Of a DNA stretch of 64,000 nt, positions 1 through 8,809 are shown in pieces (within the stretch, counting starts at the first letter, position 1; every line of letters starts with the position of its first letter). The DNA comes from Neorhizobium huautlense. Its GTDB lineage: Bacteria > Pseudomonadota > Alphaproteobacteria > Rhizobiales > Rhizobiaceae. The translations under genes were made by a program, and so were the position numbers. The notes beneath the pieces are model-generated. The model was not told the DNA's origin, did not search any database, and saw only the letters and a program-made list of their open reading frames with translations. The stretch is from positions 370,574 to 434,573 of the forward strand of contig NZ_PVBM01000001.1 of NCBI RefSeq assembly GCF_002968575.1. The letters are read 5' to 3'.

Positions 1-120
1 ACCCGGGAATACCGGCCCGTCTGCGGGCAGCTTGGCCCAACCCGGCGAACCTTCCCGAATGCCTGCGAGGCCTCGAATGCCGGCTTCCGATCGGTCACGC
101 CGGGAGAATGCCGTCGCTGA
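1..120 (+). CDS. Kazal-type serine protease inhibitor domain protein, C-terminal part only
   Basis: Reading from base 1, an open frame of 39 codons ends in TGA at 118-120; the gene begins outside the window. The visible part has the end of a Kazal fold: EYRPVCG, then NAC about a dozen residues on, then AG and a final PGEC. This spacing of three cysteines after the tyrosine is the Kazal signature. In rhizobia such domains occur in small secreted proteins or lipoproteins, presumably blocking serine proteases in the periplasm or outside the cell. The N-terminal signal and the first cysteines are missing here, so localisation is inferred. An intrinsic terminator follows 26 bases after the stop, which supports this as a real gene end. 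No other family was considered likely. Confidence 0.7.
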   Translation, partial: TREYRPVCGQLGPTRRTFPNACEASNAGFRSVTPGECRR

Positions 121-146
121 ACCGGCGGGCACGGCGAGGTTTCCTT

Positions 147-180
147 GCAAAACACCAGGGCAACCGTCCTGGTGTTTTGC
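147..180 (+). terminator. Intrinsic terminator after the Kazal-domain gene
   Basis: A perfect 13-bp inverted repeat (147-159 and 168-180) encloses an 8-base loop and the right arm ends in TTTTGC. It lies directly downstream of the stop at 118-120 and upstream of the zinc-ribbon gene at 230, so it most likely ends the first transcript. Confidence 0.8.
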
Positions 181-229
181 TTTGCCGGGCTGCTTTGACT
201 AGGTAAGGACCAGACGCAGGAGATTCCGC

Positions 230-487
230 ATGGCTGCACGCGACCGCTATTCCCGAAAACTCGAATGCTCCCAGTGTGGGAATACCGGCTTTGCCGAGGT
301 ATCCGAGACCGACGACAAGCGGCAGAACAATCGCGACTTCCGGATCGACGAACTACCGCGCGGCTTCTTCACCGAATTCCCGTCGACCGACCCTCGCAAA
401 TACATGCTGCGTTGCGGCCAGTGCGGACACAAGTTCCGCTTCGAGCAGAAAACGATCTATGCACCAGGCGGCGAGCCTCGCCGCTGA
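230..487 (+). CDS. Small zinc-ribbon-like protein, unknown function
   Basis: This 85-residue cytosolic protein has two CxxC knuckles, C13-x2-C16 and C62-x2-C65, each followed by G. The arrangement suggests one zinc site built from four cysteines, as in zinc ribbons. The segment between them is charged and there is no signal peptide. ATG at 230 is preceded by an AGGAG-like sequence (cgcaggagattccgc), which supports the start. The gene stands alone between a terminator and a convergent gene, with its stop inside an inverted repeat. A nucleic-acid or protein-binding role is possible, but nothing in the context shows one. Confidence 0.7.
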   Translation: MAARDRYSRKLECSQCGNTGFAEVSETDDKRQNNRDFRIDELPRGFFTEFPSTDPRKYMLRCGQCGHKFRFEQKTIYAPGGEPRR

Positions 488-506
488 CCCGCAGCCTCGG
501 GTCAGC
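483..506. terminator. Inverted repeat between convergent genes, probable bidirectional terminator
   Basis: GCTGACCCG at 483-491 and CGGGTCAGC at 498-506 form a perfect 9-bp stem with a 6-base loop. The left arm overlaps the stop codon of the zinc-ribbon gene, and the right arm is 19 bases before the end of the minus-strand gene. There is no clear T run, so termination is inferred from position and symmetry. Confidence 0.5.
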
Positions 507-524
507 AAGCGCTACCAAGCCCGC

Positions 525-1970
525 CTACTGGAGTACCTGCCCGTTGACGGTCAGGCTTTTGCCATCTTCGAATTTGATGTCCCAGCGCAGGCGGCCATCG
601 GCCTCGGTCTTTGCCATTCCCTTTGCCATCATCACCGCGAAAGAGACCTGGTTGAACTGCGGGTCAGCCTTGGCGGCCTGTTGGAAGTACTGGATGAGCT
701 TATCCACGTCCCGGGCAAAAATCGAAGTCTCGAGCGTGTAGCGATCCTTCTGGTCCGGGTAACCGCTCATCGCTCCGGAAGCCTCGACGTCATAGAGTGG
801 GGATTTCGCAACGACCTTCGGAAAGTCGATCTTGATCTGGCCGTCCGGAAGGAAGGCTTCGCCAAGACGCGCGCTTTGCGCCTCGGGCAAGGGGCCGGAG
901 GTCGAGAGGTCGATTTCCATAAGGGTGTCGACAAAGCGGGTGAAGTTGAGATCGGTGATCCCCATCTGTATCTCGGCGATTTCAGGCACCAACTGCGCGT
1001 AAAGCTCTGGGATGAGGCCGGGCGGAGCGGAAATGTTCTCCACCCCGATGCCGAAGCCGATTCGCGTCGCCTCGGAAGGTTCCGTCATGGCAAGCGTATA
1101 ATCCAGTTTGCCCAGTTCGAAATCGCCGATCTGGCTGGCCACCACGAAACGGTTGAAGGTGATTTTTTCCGACAGCGAACTGAAGAAGGGCATCGCGCCA
1201 CGGATCAGTTTCTTCAGCTCAGCGAGCTCGGCCGGCGAGGGTTTTTCATTCTTGACGAGTTCAAGCCCGAACGAAACGAGATTTCGGATCTTTTCCGGCA
1301 CGACGCCCTCGACACCAACGTCGAAGTCGAGGCTCTCGGCACGGATCTGTATTGGCGCGTTCTCGGCGGTGGTAACCCGCTCGTAGAATCTCGAAAATGC
1401 CCCCCTGCCCCGGAAATCAGTGGCGCCAGCTATCGCAGCCCCAGTCGAGGTGAGGGAATAATTCATGGCGGCGAAGCTCGCCTCAAGCTCTTCGGCTCCG
1501 GTCTTGGATACGATACGGATCGGCCCGGACGTCATCTCTCCCGAACGGAGATAGCTGATTGTCGGATCGAAAATTCCCGAAAAGACCGCATCGGTCACCG
1601 AATAGGTGAGATCGGTGGACTTGCCGTCCGGCATCTTGCCCTGAATGGAGACGTTCAGGTCGCTGTCGCTGTTGAGCTTCCACAGCCCGCCGTTCACCGG
1701 CGCCGCAAAAACGGAGAAAGGCGTCAGGCCGGATATGGAAAAGTCTCCACTCCCGATATCGCCGAGAAGCTTGGCGAAATCGTATTTGATTTCGTAGCGC
1801 TCTCCGGAAGGGATAACTGTCAGAAACCCGCCGTTCCGCACCTCCTCGGGCAAATAATGGCTGAGGTCGTCGCGAAGTTTGCGAGCACCCTGATCGTTGA
1901 TTTCTGCTGCTGCAAGCGGCTGCACAAAAGACACTGCCGCTACGCCCGCTGCAATCCATATCCGTCGCAT
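525..1970 (-). CDS. Secreted or periplasmic protein of unknown function, DUF2125-like
   Basis: This 481-residue protein starts at the ATG at 1968-1970, chosen because it opens a clear signal peptide (MRRIWIAAGVAAVSF..PLAAA) with AGGAA just upstream. The open frame continues for 86 codons before it, but that part has no signal and looks non-coding. After cleavage the protein is soluble, with many beta-type segments and repeated FDVGVEG or FELGKLDY patterns. It has no cysteine pair or catalytic motif that I can recognise. Length and pattern resemble the alphaproteobacterial DUF2125 group of periplasmic proteins, but I cannot verify that assignment. It runs towards the zinc-ribbon gene and is divergent from rplY. 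Confidence 0.75.
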   Translation of the reverse strand: MRRIWIAAGVAAVSFVQPLAAAEINDQGARKLRDDLSHYLPEEVRNGGFLTVIPSGERYEIKYDFAKLLGDIGSGDFSISGLTPFSVFAAPVNGGLWKLNSDSDLNVSIQGKMPDGKSTDLTYSVTDAVFSGIFDPTISYLRSGEMTSGPIRIVSKTGAEELEASFAAMNYSLTSTGAAIAGATDFRGRGAFSRFYERVTTAENAPIQIRAESLDFDVGVEGVVPEKIRNLVSFGLELVKNEKPSPAELAELKKLIRGAMPFFSSLSEKITFNRFVVASQIGDFELGKLDYTLAMTEPSEATRIGFGIGVENISAPPGLIPELYAQLVPEIAEIQMGITDLNFTRFVDTLMEIDLSTSGPLPEAQSARLGEAFLPDGQIKIDFPKVVAKSPLYDVEASGAMSGYPDQKDRYTLETSIFARDVDKLIQYFQQAAKADPQFNQVSFAVMMAKGMAKTEADGRLRWDIKFEDGKSLTVNGQVLQ

Positions 1971-2212
1971 TTCCTGAGGCCCCTTCCCTCGCTGACCGAG
2001 ACGTGAATTTGGATATGGCAGAAGAGAAGTCAAGCTCGCGTTGTTGGAGCTGTCGCAATACTTGCGCTTCCGGCGCCTTTGTATTATAGCCCGCCCGTCC
2101 GCGCAGACACCCTTGGAGGCAACGCGGATGAAGCGCATCGGACGATGCCCTTCGGTTTGACGCGGCGACCTCGCCGGGAAAAACTCTCCAGACAACCTCG
2201 AAAGGATATGCC

Positions 2213-2821
2213 ATGAGCCACGCATCATACGAGCTCAAGGCCGAGGCGCGCGAACGGGTAGGTAAGGGGTCCTCCCGTGAACTTCGCCGCAACGGTTTGA
2301 TTCCCGCTGTCATCTATGGTGACAAGCAGGCCCCCCTCGCGATCGCACTCTCGACCAACGAAGTGACGAAGCGCATCCACGCCGGCGGTTTCATGACCAC
2401 CGTCGCAACCATTGAAGTCGAAGGCCAGAAGATCCAGGTTCTCCCGAAGGATTACCAGCTGGATCCGGTCCGTGACTTCACCATGCATGTCGATTTCCTG
2501 CGCGTTTCCGGCGACACCGAGGTTTCGGTCGAAGTTCCGGTTCACTTCGTCAACGAAGAGAAGTCGGCAGTCAAGATCGGCGGCGTCCTGAACGTCGTTC
2601 GTCACGAAGTCGAGCTTTACTGCCCGGCCAACGACATTCCGGAATTCATCACGGTCGATCTGGCTGGCGCCAAGATCGGCGACAGCCTCCACATCTCCGC
2701 GGTAAAGCTGCCGAAGGGCGTTCGTCCGGTCATCGCTGACCGCGACTTCACCATCGCCACGATCGTTGCCCCGGCTGGCGGCGTCGAAGAAGCTGCAGAA
2801 GAAGCGCCTGCTTCCGAATAA
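2213..2821 (+). CDS. rplY: 50S ribosomal protein L25, long (CTC/TL5) form
   Basis: L25 binds the 5S rRNA in the large ribosomal subunit. The 202-residue length fits the long form: an N-terminal L25 beta-barrel (about 1-95, with [19 protein letters not shown] and GLIPAVIYG) followed by the TL5/CTC C-terminal domain (about 100-190). The tail after 190 is Glu/Ala-rich. ATG at 2213 is preceded by GAAAGGA about 7 bases upstream. A strong terminator follows 24 bases after the stop, so rplY is probably a single-gene transcript here. In many bacteria rplY is next to pth; in this window pth lies 3.4 kb away, beyond two signalling genes. Confidence 0.95.
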   Translation: MSHASYELKAEARERVGKGSSRELRRNGLIPAVIYGDKQAPLAIALSTNEVTKRIHAGGFMTTVATIEVEGQKIQVLPKDYQLDPVRDFTMHVDFLRVSGDTEVSVEVPVHFVNEEKSAVKIGGVLNVVRHEVELYCPANDIPEFITVDLAGAKIGDSLHISAVKLPKGVRPVIADRDFTIATIVAPAGGVEEAAEEAPASE

Positions 2822-2844
2822 CGAAGCAGACAATCCAACAAAAG

Positions 2845-2874
2845 AACCCGCCTTCGTCGGAAGGCGGGTTTTTT
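2845..2874 (+). terminator. Intrinsic terminator of rplY
   Basis: A perfect 11-bp stem (AACCCGCCTTC at 2845-2855 and its complement at 2860-2870) with a GTCG tetraloop is followed by an uninterrupted T run at 2869-2874. This is a textbook Rho-independent terminator. Confidence 0.9.
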
Positions 2875-3030
2875 ATTGCAGAATATACAACTTCTTTACT
2901 ACGGTTCTACAACCGGACAAATCTCGCCGGCCCGGTTCAGTGAAGTTTAATCAATGCATGAAAGCATGACCTGAATTTTAGGATAAGGGAACAATCCGGC
3001 ATCGCCGGAGGATAAGTGCGGGAAAGACGA

Positions 3031-5409
3031 ATGACTCGTTCTGTGGAGAGTCGTTTCATCGCGATCATTTCTAGCGCCCTGCTGGTCGTCGTCGCTCCGC
3101 TTTTCACGCTGTTTCTGGCGCTCTCTTCGCAACAGGCAGCCAAGAACCAGGGTGAGCATGTCAATGTCATGCTGATCACCAACTCCCAGGCGCTTGGGAA
3201 GCCGCTTTGGGACCTGGACACCGACAGCATCCGCCAAATCGCCTCCGTACTCATCGCAGACTCCGCCATTTTCGGCGTGCAGATCAACGACAACACCGGC
3301 AAGCTCAATATTGCAGAGGTGGATGTCAACCCGGTTGATTTCCGCGGGCTGCAATCGATCTCCGAGCCGATCTTCTACAAATCCCAGCAGGGAATGCGCA
3401 ATGTCGGCAGCATCACCGTCTACGTGCCGAAGCTAGGATGGTTTTCCGCCCTGCACGAGATGGAAATGGCCTTCATTTCCATCTTCATCATCGCGATCCT
3501 GACCGTTTTCGGAGCCGCCATCCTCGGCAACCGCGTGATGGTGATCAAGCCGCTGATGCGGCTGACGGCCGCTATCGAGGCAACCCGCCGCCTCGGCTCG
3601 CGCCACCACGTCGACTGGCGCTCCAATGACGAGATGGGCCGGCTGGCCAAAAGCTTCAACGAGATGCAGAGCCTCCTCGAACGCGAGGAACGGGAACTGA
3701 AACGGGCACATCAGCAGACGACGGAGATCTACAATCTCACTCCGGCCATGTTGTTCTCGCTTGACCGCAACGATCAGATAGCTGCCGTCAGTGACTATTG
3801 GCTGCTTGCCACCGGTTATCGCCGCGACGATGTGATCAATCGTCCCTTTGCCGATCTCGTGGCTCCCGCAGACAGGGAGATCTACCACCAGCGCAAGGTA
3901 CAGGGAAAATCGAGCGGTCCGGTGATCGAGGTGACGGTCCGCTTCCTTTGTGCCGATGGCCGCATGATCGACGTTCTGATCGTCGAAACCGAATTGAGTG
4001 CCGCAAGCGGCAGCATTCCCGGATCGCTCAGCGTCATGACCGATGTCACCGAACTGAAGCAATCGGAACTGCGCAATCACCAGCAGGCCATATCCGATCA
4101 CCTGACCGGGCTATTGAACCGCCAGGGCTTCGAGGCGATGCTCGACCGGAAGATTGCCGAGGCGGATGAGGCACAAACCGAAGTCGCATGCCTTTTCGTT
4201 GATCTCGACCGATTCAAGGCGATCAACGACAATCTCGGCCATGCAGCCGGCGATGCTATCCTGTGCCAGTTTGTCGAACGAACAAAACCGATGCTGCACG
4301 AGAACGACAGCGCATCGCGTCTCGGCGGCGACGAGTTCGCAATCCTGATTGCTGGCGCCGACGCCCAGCATCGCGCGATCGACCTGGCCCAGACGATCGT
4401 CGGCATGTTCGAGGTGCCATTCTGCGCGCACGGCACCGGCGTCCGGCTCAGCGCCAGCATCGGTCTCGCCTTTTATCCCACCCATGCCGCCAGCGCCGCA
4501 GAACTCCTGCAGAAATCCGATATGGCCATGTATGCGCGCAAACGCGACGGCAAGAATGGGTCGCAGGTCTATGATCCGGCCATTCTGGACCAAACACGGG
4601 AAAGGGCCGAGATCGAAAGTGATATCGAAGCCGGCATTGCCGCCAACTGGTTCGAGGCACATTTCCAGCCGATCGTCGACATCGACACCGGCGTGCCATC
4701 GGGCTTTGAAGCGCTGATGCGCATGCGTCATCCGCGCAAAGGTTTGCTGTCGCCGGCAGGCATTATCAGCGTCGCCGAGGAAACCGGGACTATCGGCCAG
4801 ATCGGCAACCTCATCCTGGAAGAGGCGATGGCCAACCTTGCCCGGGTGTCGCACCTGCCCGGGATGGAAGAAACCTATGTCGCCGTCAATTTTTCGCCGC
4901 TGCAGTTCGAGCCCGGCCTGCTCGCCCGCCTTGCCGGACTGATCGGCCGTCATGGCATCGCCCCATCGCGCCTCGTCATCGAGATTACCGAAGCGGTGCT
5001 GATGCATGACAATCCCGAGATCCGCACCATCCTCAACGATCTTCACAATCTCGGATGTCGGATTGCGCTTGACGACTTCGGAACGGGTTATTCCTCGCTC
5101 AGCTACATGAGCCGTTTTCCGGTCGACATCGTGAAGATCGACCAGTCCTTCATCCGTTCGCTGACGGAACAGGCCGGCGATATCTCCACCAAGAATCGGA
5201 TGCTGGTCGAAGGGATAAGCGCGATTTCCCATAAGATGAATTGCAAGGTCGTCGCCGAGGGCGTTGAAACGGAAGATCAGCGCGCGCTGCTCCGCCAGAT
5301 GGGCATCGACTACGCTCAGGGCTATCTCTTCTCGAGGCCCCGCGAAATTTCCGAACTGGTCTCGGCCCTATCTGCCCGGCAGGCCGAAGTGAGGTCCATG
5401 GCGAGTTAG
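3031..5409 (+). CDS. Membrane GGDEF-EAL protein with periplasmic sensor, HAMP and PAS domains
   Basis: Counting from ATG at 3031 (792 residues), the order is TM1 (about 10-32), a periplasmic sensor (about 33-145), TM2 (148-167), HAMP (168-220), PAS (235-345), GGDEF (about 355-515) and EAL (about 530-785). The active-site motif RLGGDEF is intact. The EAL part keeps EAL, NFSPLQ, EITE, DDFGTGYSS, KIDQSF and EGVET, so phosphodiesterase chemistry is expected. The inhibitory RxxD site is HEND here, so product inhibition is probably lost. An in-frame GTG at 3016 sits four bases after GGAGG and is an alternative start. The next gene is a periplasmic binding protein, a possible partner. Whether synthesis or breakdown of c-di-GMP dominates cannot be told. 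Confidence 0.93.
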   Translation: MTRSVESRFIAIISSALLVVVAPLFTLFLALSSQQAAKNQGEHVNVMLITNSQALGKPLWDLDTDSIRQIASVLIADSAIFGVQINDNTGKLNIAEVDVNPVDFRGLQSISEPIFYKSQQGMRNVGSITVYVPKLGWFSALHEMEMAFISIFIIAILTVFGAAILGNRVMVIKPLMRLTAAIEATRRLGSRHHVDWRSNDEMGRLAKSFNEMQSLLEREERELKRAHQQTTEIYNLTPAMLFSLDRNDQIAAVSDYWLLATGYRRDDVINRPFADLVAPADREIYHQRKVQGKSSGPVIEVTVRFLCADGRMIDVLIVETELSAASGSIPGSLSVMTDVTELKQSELRNHQQAISDHLTGLLNRQGFEAMLDRKIAEADEAQTEVACLFVDLDRFKAINDNLGHAAGDAILCQFVERTKPMLHENDSASRLGGDEFAILIAGADAQHRAIDLAQTIVGMFEVPFCAHGTGVRLSASIGLAFYPTHAASAAELLQKSDMAMYARKRDGKNGSQVYDPAILDQTRERAEIESDIEAGIAANWFEAHFQPIVDIDTGVPSGFEALMRMRHPRKGLLSPAGIISVAEETGTIGQIGNLILEEAMANLARVSHLPGMEETYVAVNFSPLQFEPGLLARLAGLIGRHGIAPSRLVIEITEAVLMHDNPEIRTILNDLHNLGCRIALDDFGTGYSSLSYMSRFPVDIVKIDQSFIRSLTEQAGDISTKNRMLVEGISAISHKMNCKVVAEGVETEDQRALLRQMGIDYAQGYLFSRPREISELVSALSARQAEVRSMAS

Positions 5410-5474
5410 AGCATCGTCTCCGCCGGACGACATGCTGAGTCAGGAAGACAACGTGCTCGTTTGGAGGGGAACAG

Positions 5475-6200
5475 ATGAAAAGGGCATTACTGCTTCTCGC
5501 CAGTTTCAGTTTCGCGTCTGGTATCGCTGCCCAGACCCCCGTTGTCTTCATGACCGAATCCTACCCGCCCTTCAGCTATCAGGAACCGGGGGGCAAATAT
5601 CGCGGCGCCGGCATCGACCAGATCGAGATCATCATGCGGGAGACCCAGGTTCCATACACACTGGAAATCCTGCCCTGGGCCCGAGCGATCGCCATGGCGG
5701 AAACGCAAGCCGACCACTGTATCTTCGCGGCAGCCCGAACAGCGGAGCGCGAGGCCCGGTTTAAGTGGGTGGTTCCGCTTTTCATTGACCGCAATATTCT
5801 GGTCCGGCACGGCAGCTCGAAAGTTTCGGCGACCACAATGGACGAAGCCAAGCACTATACGGTCGGCACCCATCGTGCCGATTATACCGAAGGTCTTCTA
5901 AGGAGCTTCGGCTTCCCGAAGATCGACCTCAGTTCCGACTTCGATACGACGCTTCGCAAATTGCTTGAGGACCGCATCGAGATGATGCCCATGTCGGAAG
6001 GCGCCTACGAAAAGCTTAGAGCGGCTGGAACCGCAGTCGAGAAAGTGTTTGTGTTTTCAGAGCAGGATCTCGGCATTGCCTGCAACAGGGCCACGCCCGA
6101 TGAGCTGATCACGACGATGCAGGCCAATCTCGACAGGCTCATCAAGGACGGCGTTCAGACCGCCATCTTCAACCGTTACGGCATCAACCAGCCCAAGTAG
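5475..6200 (+). CDS. Orphan periplasmic substrate-binding protein, family 3 type
   Basis: This 241-residue protein has a clear signal peptide (MKRALLLLASFSFASGIAAQ) and the amino-acid-binding-protein pattern: YPPFSY near the start of the mature protein, G-x-D near residue 50, and PWARA and GTHRADY further on. A strong site, GGAGGGG, precedes the ATG. No permease or ATPase gene is nearby. It lies 65 bases after the GGDEF-EAL gene on the same strand, so it may present a ligand to that sensor, as NspS does for MbaA in Vibrio. The ligand could be an amino acid, polyamine or similar small molecule; this is not determined by the sequence. Confidence 0.85.
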   Translation: MKRALLLLASFSFASGIAAQTPVVFMTESYPPFSYQEPGGKYRGAGIDQIEIIMRETQVPYTLEILPWARAIAMAETQADHCIFAAARTAEREARFKWVVPLFIDRNILVRHGSSKVSATTMDEAKHYTVGTHRADYTEGLLRSFGFPKIDLSSDFDTTLRKLLEDRIEMMPMSEGAYEKLRAAGTAVEKVFVFSEQDLGIACNRATPDELITTMQANLDRLIKDGVQTAIFNRYGINQPK

Positions 6201-6279
6201 CACTGCTCGACAATGAAACCGGTTGACATTGCCGGCGTTTCGCGTTGGTGAAGACCATCAGCGAAGGACGGATTTCTTC

Positions 6280-7008
6280 ATGCTTATCATTGCGGGTCTC
6301 GGCAATCCCGGTTCCAAATATGCGGGCAACCGGCACAATATCGGCTTCATGGCGGTCGACGCGATCCAGCGGCGGCCCGGCTTTTCCACGTGGTCGAAGA
6401 AATTCAAGGCAGAAATCTCCGAAGGCGAACTCGCCGGCGAAAAGGTGCTGCTGCTGAAGCCGCAGACCTTCATGAACCTCTCCGGCGAAGCCGTCGGCGA
6501 AGCGATGCGTTTCTATAAGCTCGGCCCGGAAAACGTCGTCGCGATCTATGACGAACTCGACCTGCCCGCCGGCAAGGCCCGCATCAAGACAGGCGGCGGC
6601 CACGGGGGCCACAACGGCATCAAGTCTCTCGACGCCCATTGCGGCAAGGACTATCGGCGCCTGCGCCTCGGCATCGGCCACCCCGGCGTCAAGGAACTGG
6701 TGCATAATCACGTGCTGGGCGATTTCGCCAAGGCCGATCAGTCCTGGCTTTCGCCTCTCCTCGACGCGATCGCGGACAATGCCGAGATGCTGGTGAGAGC
6801 CGAGGATTCGCAGCTGATGAATAAGCTGGCGCTTGCCATCGGCAGCAAACCGGACGACGAGAAGCCGAAGGCCGAGAAGGCCACGCAACCGAAGCTGGCC
6901 GGCAAATCGCATATTCATCAGGCCCGCGGCGGCGCCAAGGCGAATATCCCAACTAGCGGCCCGATGGCCGAGATCCTGAAGAAGATGTTCGGCGACAAGG
7001 GTAAGTGA
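6280..7008 (+). CDS. pth: Peptidyl-tRNA hydrolase
   Basis: Pth cleaves the ester bond of peptidyl-tRNAs released from stalled ribosomes, recycling tRNA in the cytosol. The protein is 242 residues from ATG at 6280, where the family start [11 protein letters not shown] appears; 19 upstream codons are in frame but unrelated. Visible motifs are N9 in GLGNPG, the catalytic H19 in NRHNIGF, FMNLSG, the YDELDLP segment and the GGGHGGHNG loop. After about residue 190 there is a Lys/Ala-rich tail, common in rhizobial Pth. Fifty bases separate it from prmB on the same strand, so the two may be cotranscribed. Confidence 0.96.
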   Translation: MLIIAGLGNPGSKYAGNRHNIGFMAVDAIQRRPGFSTWSKKFKAEISEGELAGEKVLLLKPQTFMNLSGEAVGEAMRFYKLGPENVVAIYDELDLPAGKARIKTGGGHGGHNGIKSLDAHCGKDYRRLRLGIGHPGVKELVHNHVLGDFAKADQSWLSPLLDAIADNAEMLVRAEDSQLMNKLALAIGSKPDDEKPKAEKATQPKLAGKSHIHQARGGAKANIPTSGPMAEILKKMFGDKGK

Positions 7009-7058
7009 GACGGCTCCGGCTGCTTCCCGAGAAAACAGATACAATCGGAAAATCTGGA

Positions 7059-7997
7059 ATGAACAAGGCTACCAACCCGAGCGACGTCACCGGCGAGCTC
7101 TTCACGCTTCGCGACTACTGGCGCTACGCCATCTCCCGCTTCAACGCGGCCAACCTGAGCTTCGGGCACGGCACGACGACGGCGGGTGACGACGCCGCGT
7201 TTCTTATCCTCGATTCGCTCGACCTGCCGATCGACGCGCTCGATCCGTTTCTCGATGCGCGCCTGCTGCCGGCTGAACGCCGTCTCCTCGCCGAGCGGAT
7301 CGAGGCGCGCGTCACAACCCGCAAACCAACGTCGTACATTACCGGCCATGCTTATATTCAGGGCGTGCGTTTCCACGTGGACGAGCGGGTCATCGTGCCG
7401 CGCTCGCATATCGGCGAAATCCTGTTCTCCGAATACCTGAGCGGGGAAGGCTCGTCCTTCCTCCCGGATCCCCTCAGCGTGGAAAGCGCGGTCGACATCT
7501 GCACCGGTTCCGGATGCCTTGCCATTCTGGCGGCCAAGTTCTTTCCCAATGCGGAAGTCGACGCTGTCGACCTCTCTCCCGATGCGCTGGAAGTCGCGAA
7601 ACTCAATGTCACGGAGCACGGGGTCGAGGGCCAGGTCAGCCTTTATGAAGGGGACTTGTTCGCGCCACTGGGCAAGAAGAAATACGATCTGATCATCACC
7701 AATCCGCCTTATGTGGATCATGAGGCAATGGAAGGCTTTCCAGACGAGTTCCGCGCCGAACCCGCCATGGCTTTCGATGGGGGTGAAGACGGGCTCGATA
7801 TCGTCCGGCAGCTGCTTGCCGAAGCGCCAAAGCACCTCAACCCGGGCGGTGGCATGCTTTGCGAGATCGGCTCGGGGCGGGAGATCCTTGAAGAGGAATT
7901 TCCGGATCTCGAACTGCTGTGGCTGGAAACGGCGGAATCCCAGGATGCCGTCTTCTGGGTCAGCGCCGAAGCACTGGGCGTCCAAGCCGGGGAATAA
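7059..7997 (+). CDS. prmB: 50S ribosomal protein L3 glutamine methyltransferase (PrmB)
   Basis: PrmB methylates the side-chain nitrogen of a glutamine in ribosomal protein L3 using S-adenosylmethionine. At 312 residues it matches the E. coli enzyme (about 310). The methyltransferase motif I is DICTGSGCLAI, the catalytic NPPY is at 215-218 followed by VD, and PRSHIGE at about 114 is the PrmB-type variant that separates it from PrmC/HemK. ATG at 7059 was chosen because the N-terminal helical domain begins there; the 18 in-frame codons before it overlap the end of pth. Its stop is three bases from the convergent clpS2 stop. Confidence 0.93.
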   Translation: MNKATNPSDVTGELFTLRDYWRYAISRFNAANLSFGHGTTTAGDDAAFLILDSLDLPIDALDPFLDARLLPAERRLLAERIEARVTTRKPTSYITGHAYIQGVRFHVDERVIVPRSHIGEILFSEYLSGEGSSFLPDPLSVESAVDICTGSGCLAILAAKFFPNAEVDAVDLSPDALEVAKLNVTEHGVEGQVSLYEGDLFAPLGKKKYDLIITNPPYVDHEAMEGFPDEFRAEPAMAFDGGEDGLDIVRQLLAEAPKHLNPGGGMLCEIGSGREILEEEFPDLELLWLETAESQDAVFWVSAEALGVQAGE

Positions 7998-8000
7998 GCC

Positions 8001-8309
8001 CTATTCCTCGGGTTCCGTCGTGAACATCAGCGGATAACCCGCATCCTTGGCGAGATCCACGGCCTCCTTGGCTTTGGTCTCGGCGATATCCTTGGCGCAG
8101 ACCACGACCACGCATGTGCCCATGCGATGCGCCGTCAACATGACCCGATAACCGGTCTCCTCGCTCATGCGGAAGACGGCCTTCAGCACCATGATGACGA
8201 ATTCGCGCGGCGTATAGTCGTCATTGACGAGTATCACCTTGTAGAGCTTCGGCCGCTCGACTTTGGGCTTTGTGGTCGTTTTCGGTTTTAGGGTAGTGTC
8301 CTCGGCCAT
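8001..8309 (-). CDS. clpS: ATP-dependent Clp protease adaptor ClpS, ClpS2 type
   Basis: ClpS binds proteins with destabilising N-terminal residues and hands them to ClpAP. The 102-residue protein has a short flexible N-terminus rich in Lys/Pro/Thr, then the ClpS core: YKVILVNDDYTPREFV (the NDDYT acid pair contacts the N-degron amino group), VLKAVF and MLTAHRMG, where the histidine also contacts the substrate. The ending LMFTTEPEE resembles the second, more selective ClpS2 of Agrobacterium rather than the clpA-linked ClpS1; no clpA is adjacent. ATG at 8307-8309 follows AGGAGAGG. An in-frame start seven codons upstream lacks such a site. Confidence 0.93.
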   Translation of the reverse strand: MAEDTTLKPKTTTKPKVERPKLYKVILVNDDYTPREFVIMVLKAVFRMSEETGYRVMLTAHRMGTCVVVVCAKDIAETKAKEAVDLAKDAGYPLMFTTEPEE

Positions 8310-8404
8310 CGGCCTCTCCTGACGATGCAATCCTATCGGGAGACATGCCGGCTATATCGCACCGCAACCGCCATATTTCAAGCAACCGGTTGGTGAACGG
8401 CAGG

Positions 8405-8809
8405 TCAGCCTGCATCGGAAAGCAACAGGCAGTCGCGGCCTTTTGCGCGGATGATAGCGACCGCACGCTTGTCGAAACTCACAAACGTATCACCACCTAC
8501 TCGTCGACCTTCGAATTCGATCACGCCGTCAGCGAAATCTCCGCCGGCATCAAGAAAGGCGAGGCCGGCCTCAACGGCGTCGCGATTGCAGGAGATCCTT
8601 GGATCATCGACAAGCTTACGCAGTGACAATGCTATATCGGGTGCATCAAGCTTATAGCTTCGCGAAAGGACCCAGACAAATTCGCAAATCGCCGGGAGCG
8701 GCAACGCGATTGCATCAAGCTCGGCAAGATAACGTCTTGCCAGGTGGGACTGCCATACATCGTCATCGAGCACCGCCCGTAGGAGCAGGTTCGTATCAGC
8801 GATGATCAT
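8405..8809 (-). CDS. vapC: PIN-domain toxin, VapC family
   Basis: VapC toxins are Mg-dependent RNases that cut specific tRNAs or rRNA when freed from their antitoxin. This 134-residue protein is a single PIN domain: D5 in MIIADTNLLLR, E43 in ICEFVWVL, D91/D94 in GGDFADGVIE and D113 in FVSFDKRAV supply the acidic metal site. Its start overlaps the antitoxin end by 14 bases, the classical translational coupling of vapBC. The pair sits between clpS2 and ychF, a place where accessory pairs can be gained or lost between relatives. All active-site acids are present, so it should be functional. Its RNA target is unknown. Confidence 0.9.
   Translation of the reverse strand: MIIADTNLLLRAVLDDDVWQSHLARRYLAELDAIALPLPAICEFVWVLSRSYKLDAPDIALSLRKLVDDPRISCNRDAVEAGLAFLDAGGDFADGVIEFEGRRVGGDTFVSFDKRAVAIIRAKGRDCLLLSDAG

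Noticed and set aside
276..2006. Long open frame on the plus strand opposite the secreted protein gene
   Set aside because: It is the complement of the 525-1970 gene, which has a signal peptide and ribosome site. The plus-strand reading is Arg/His-rich and has no family features.
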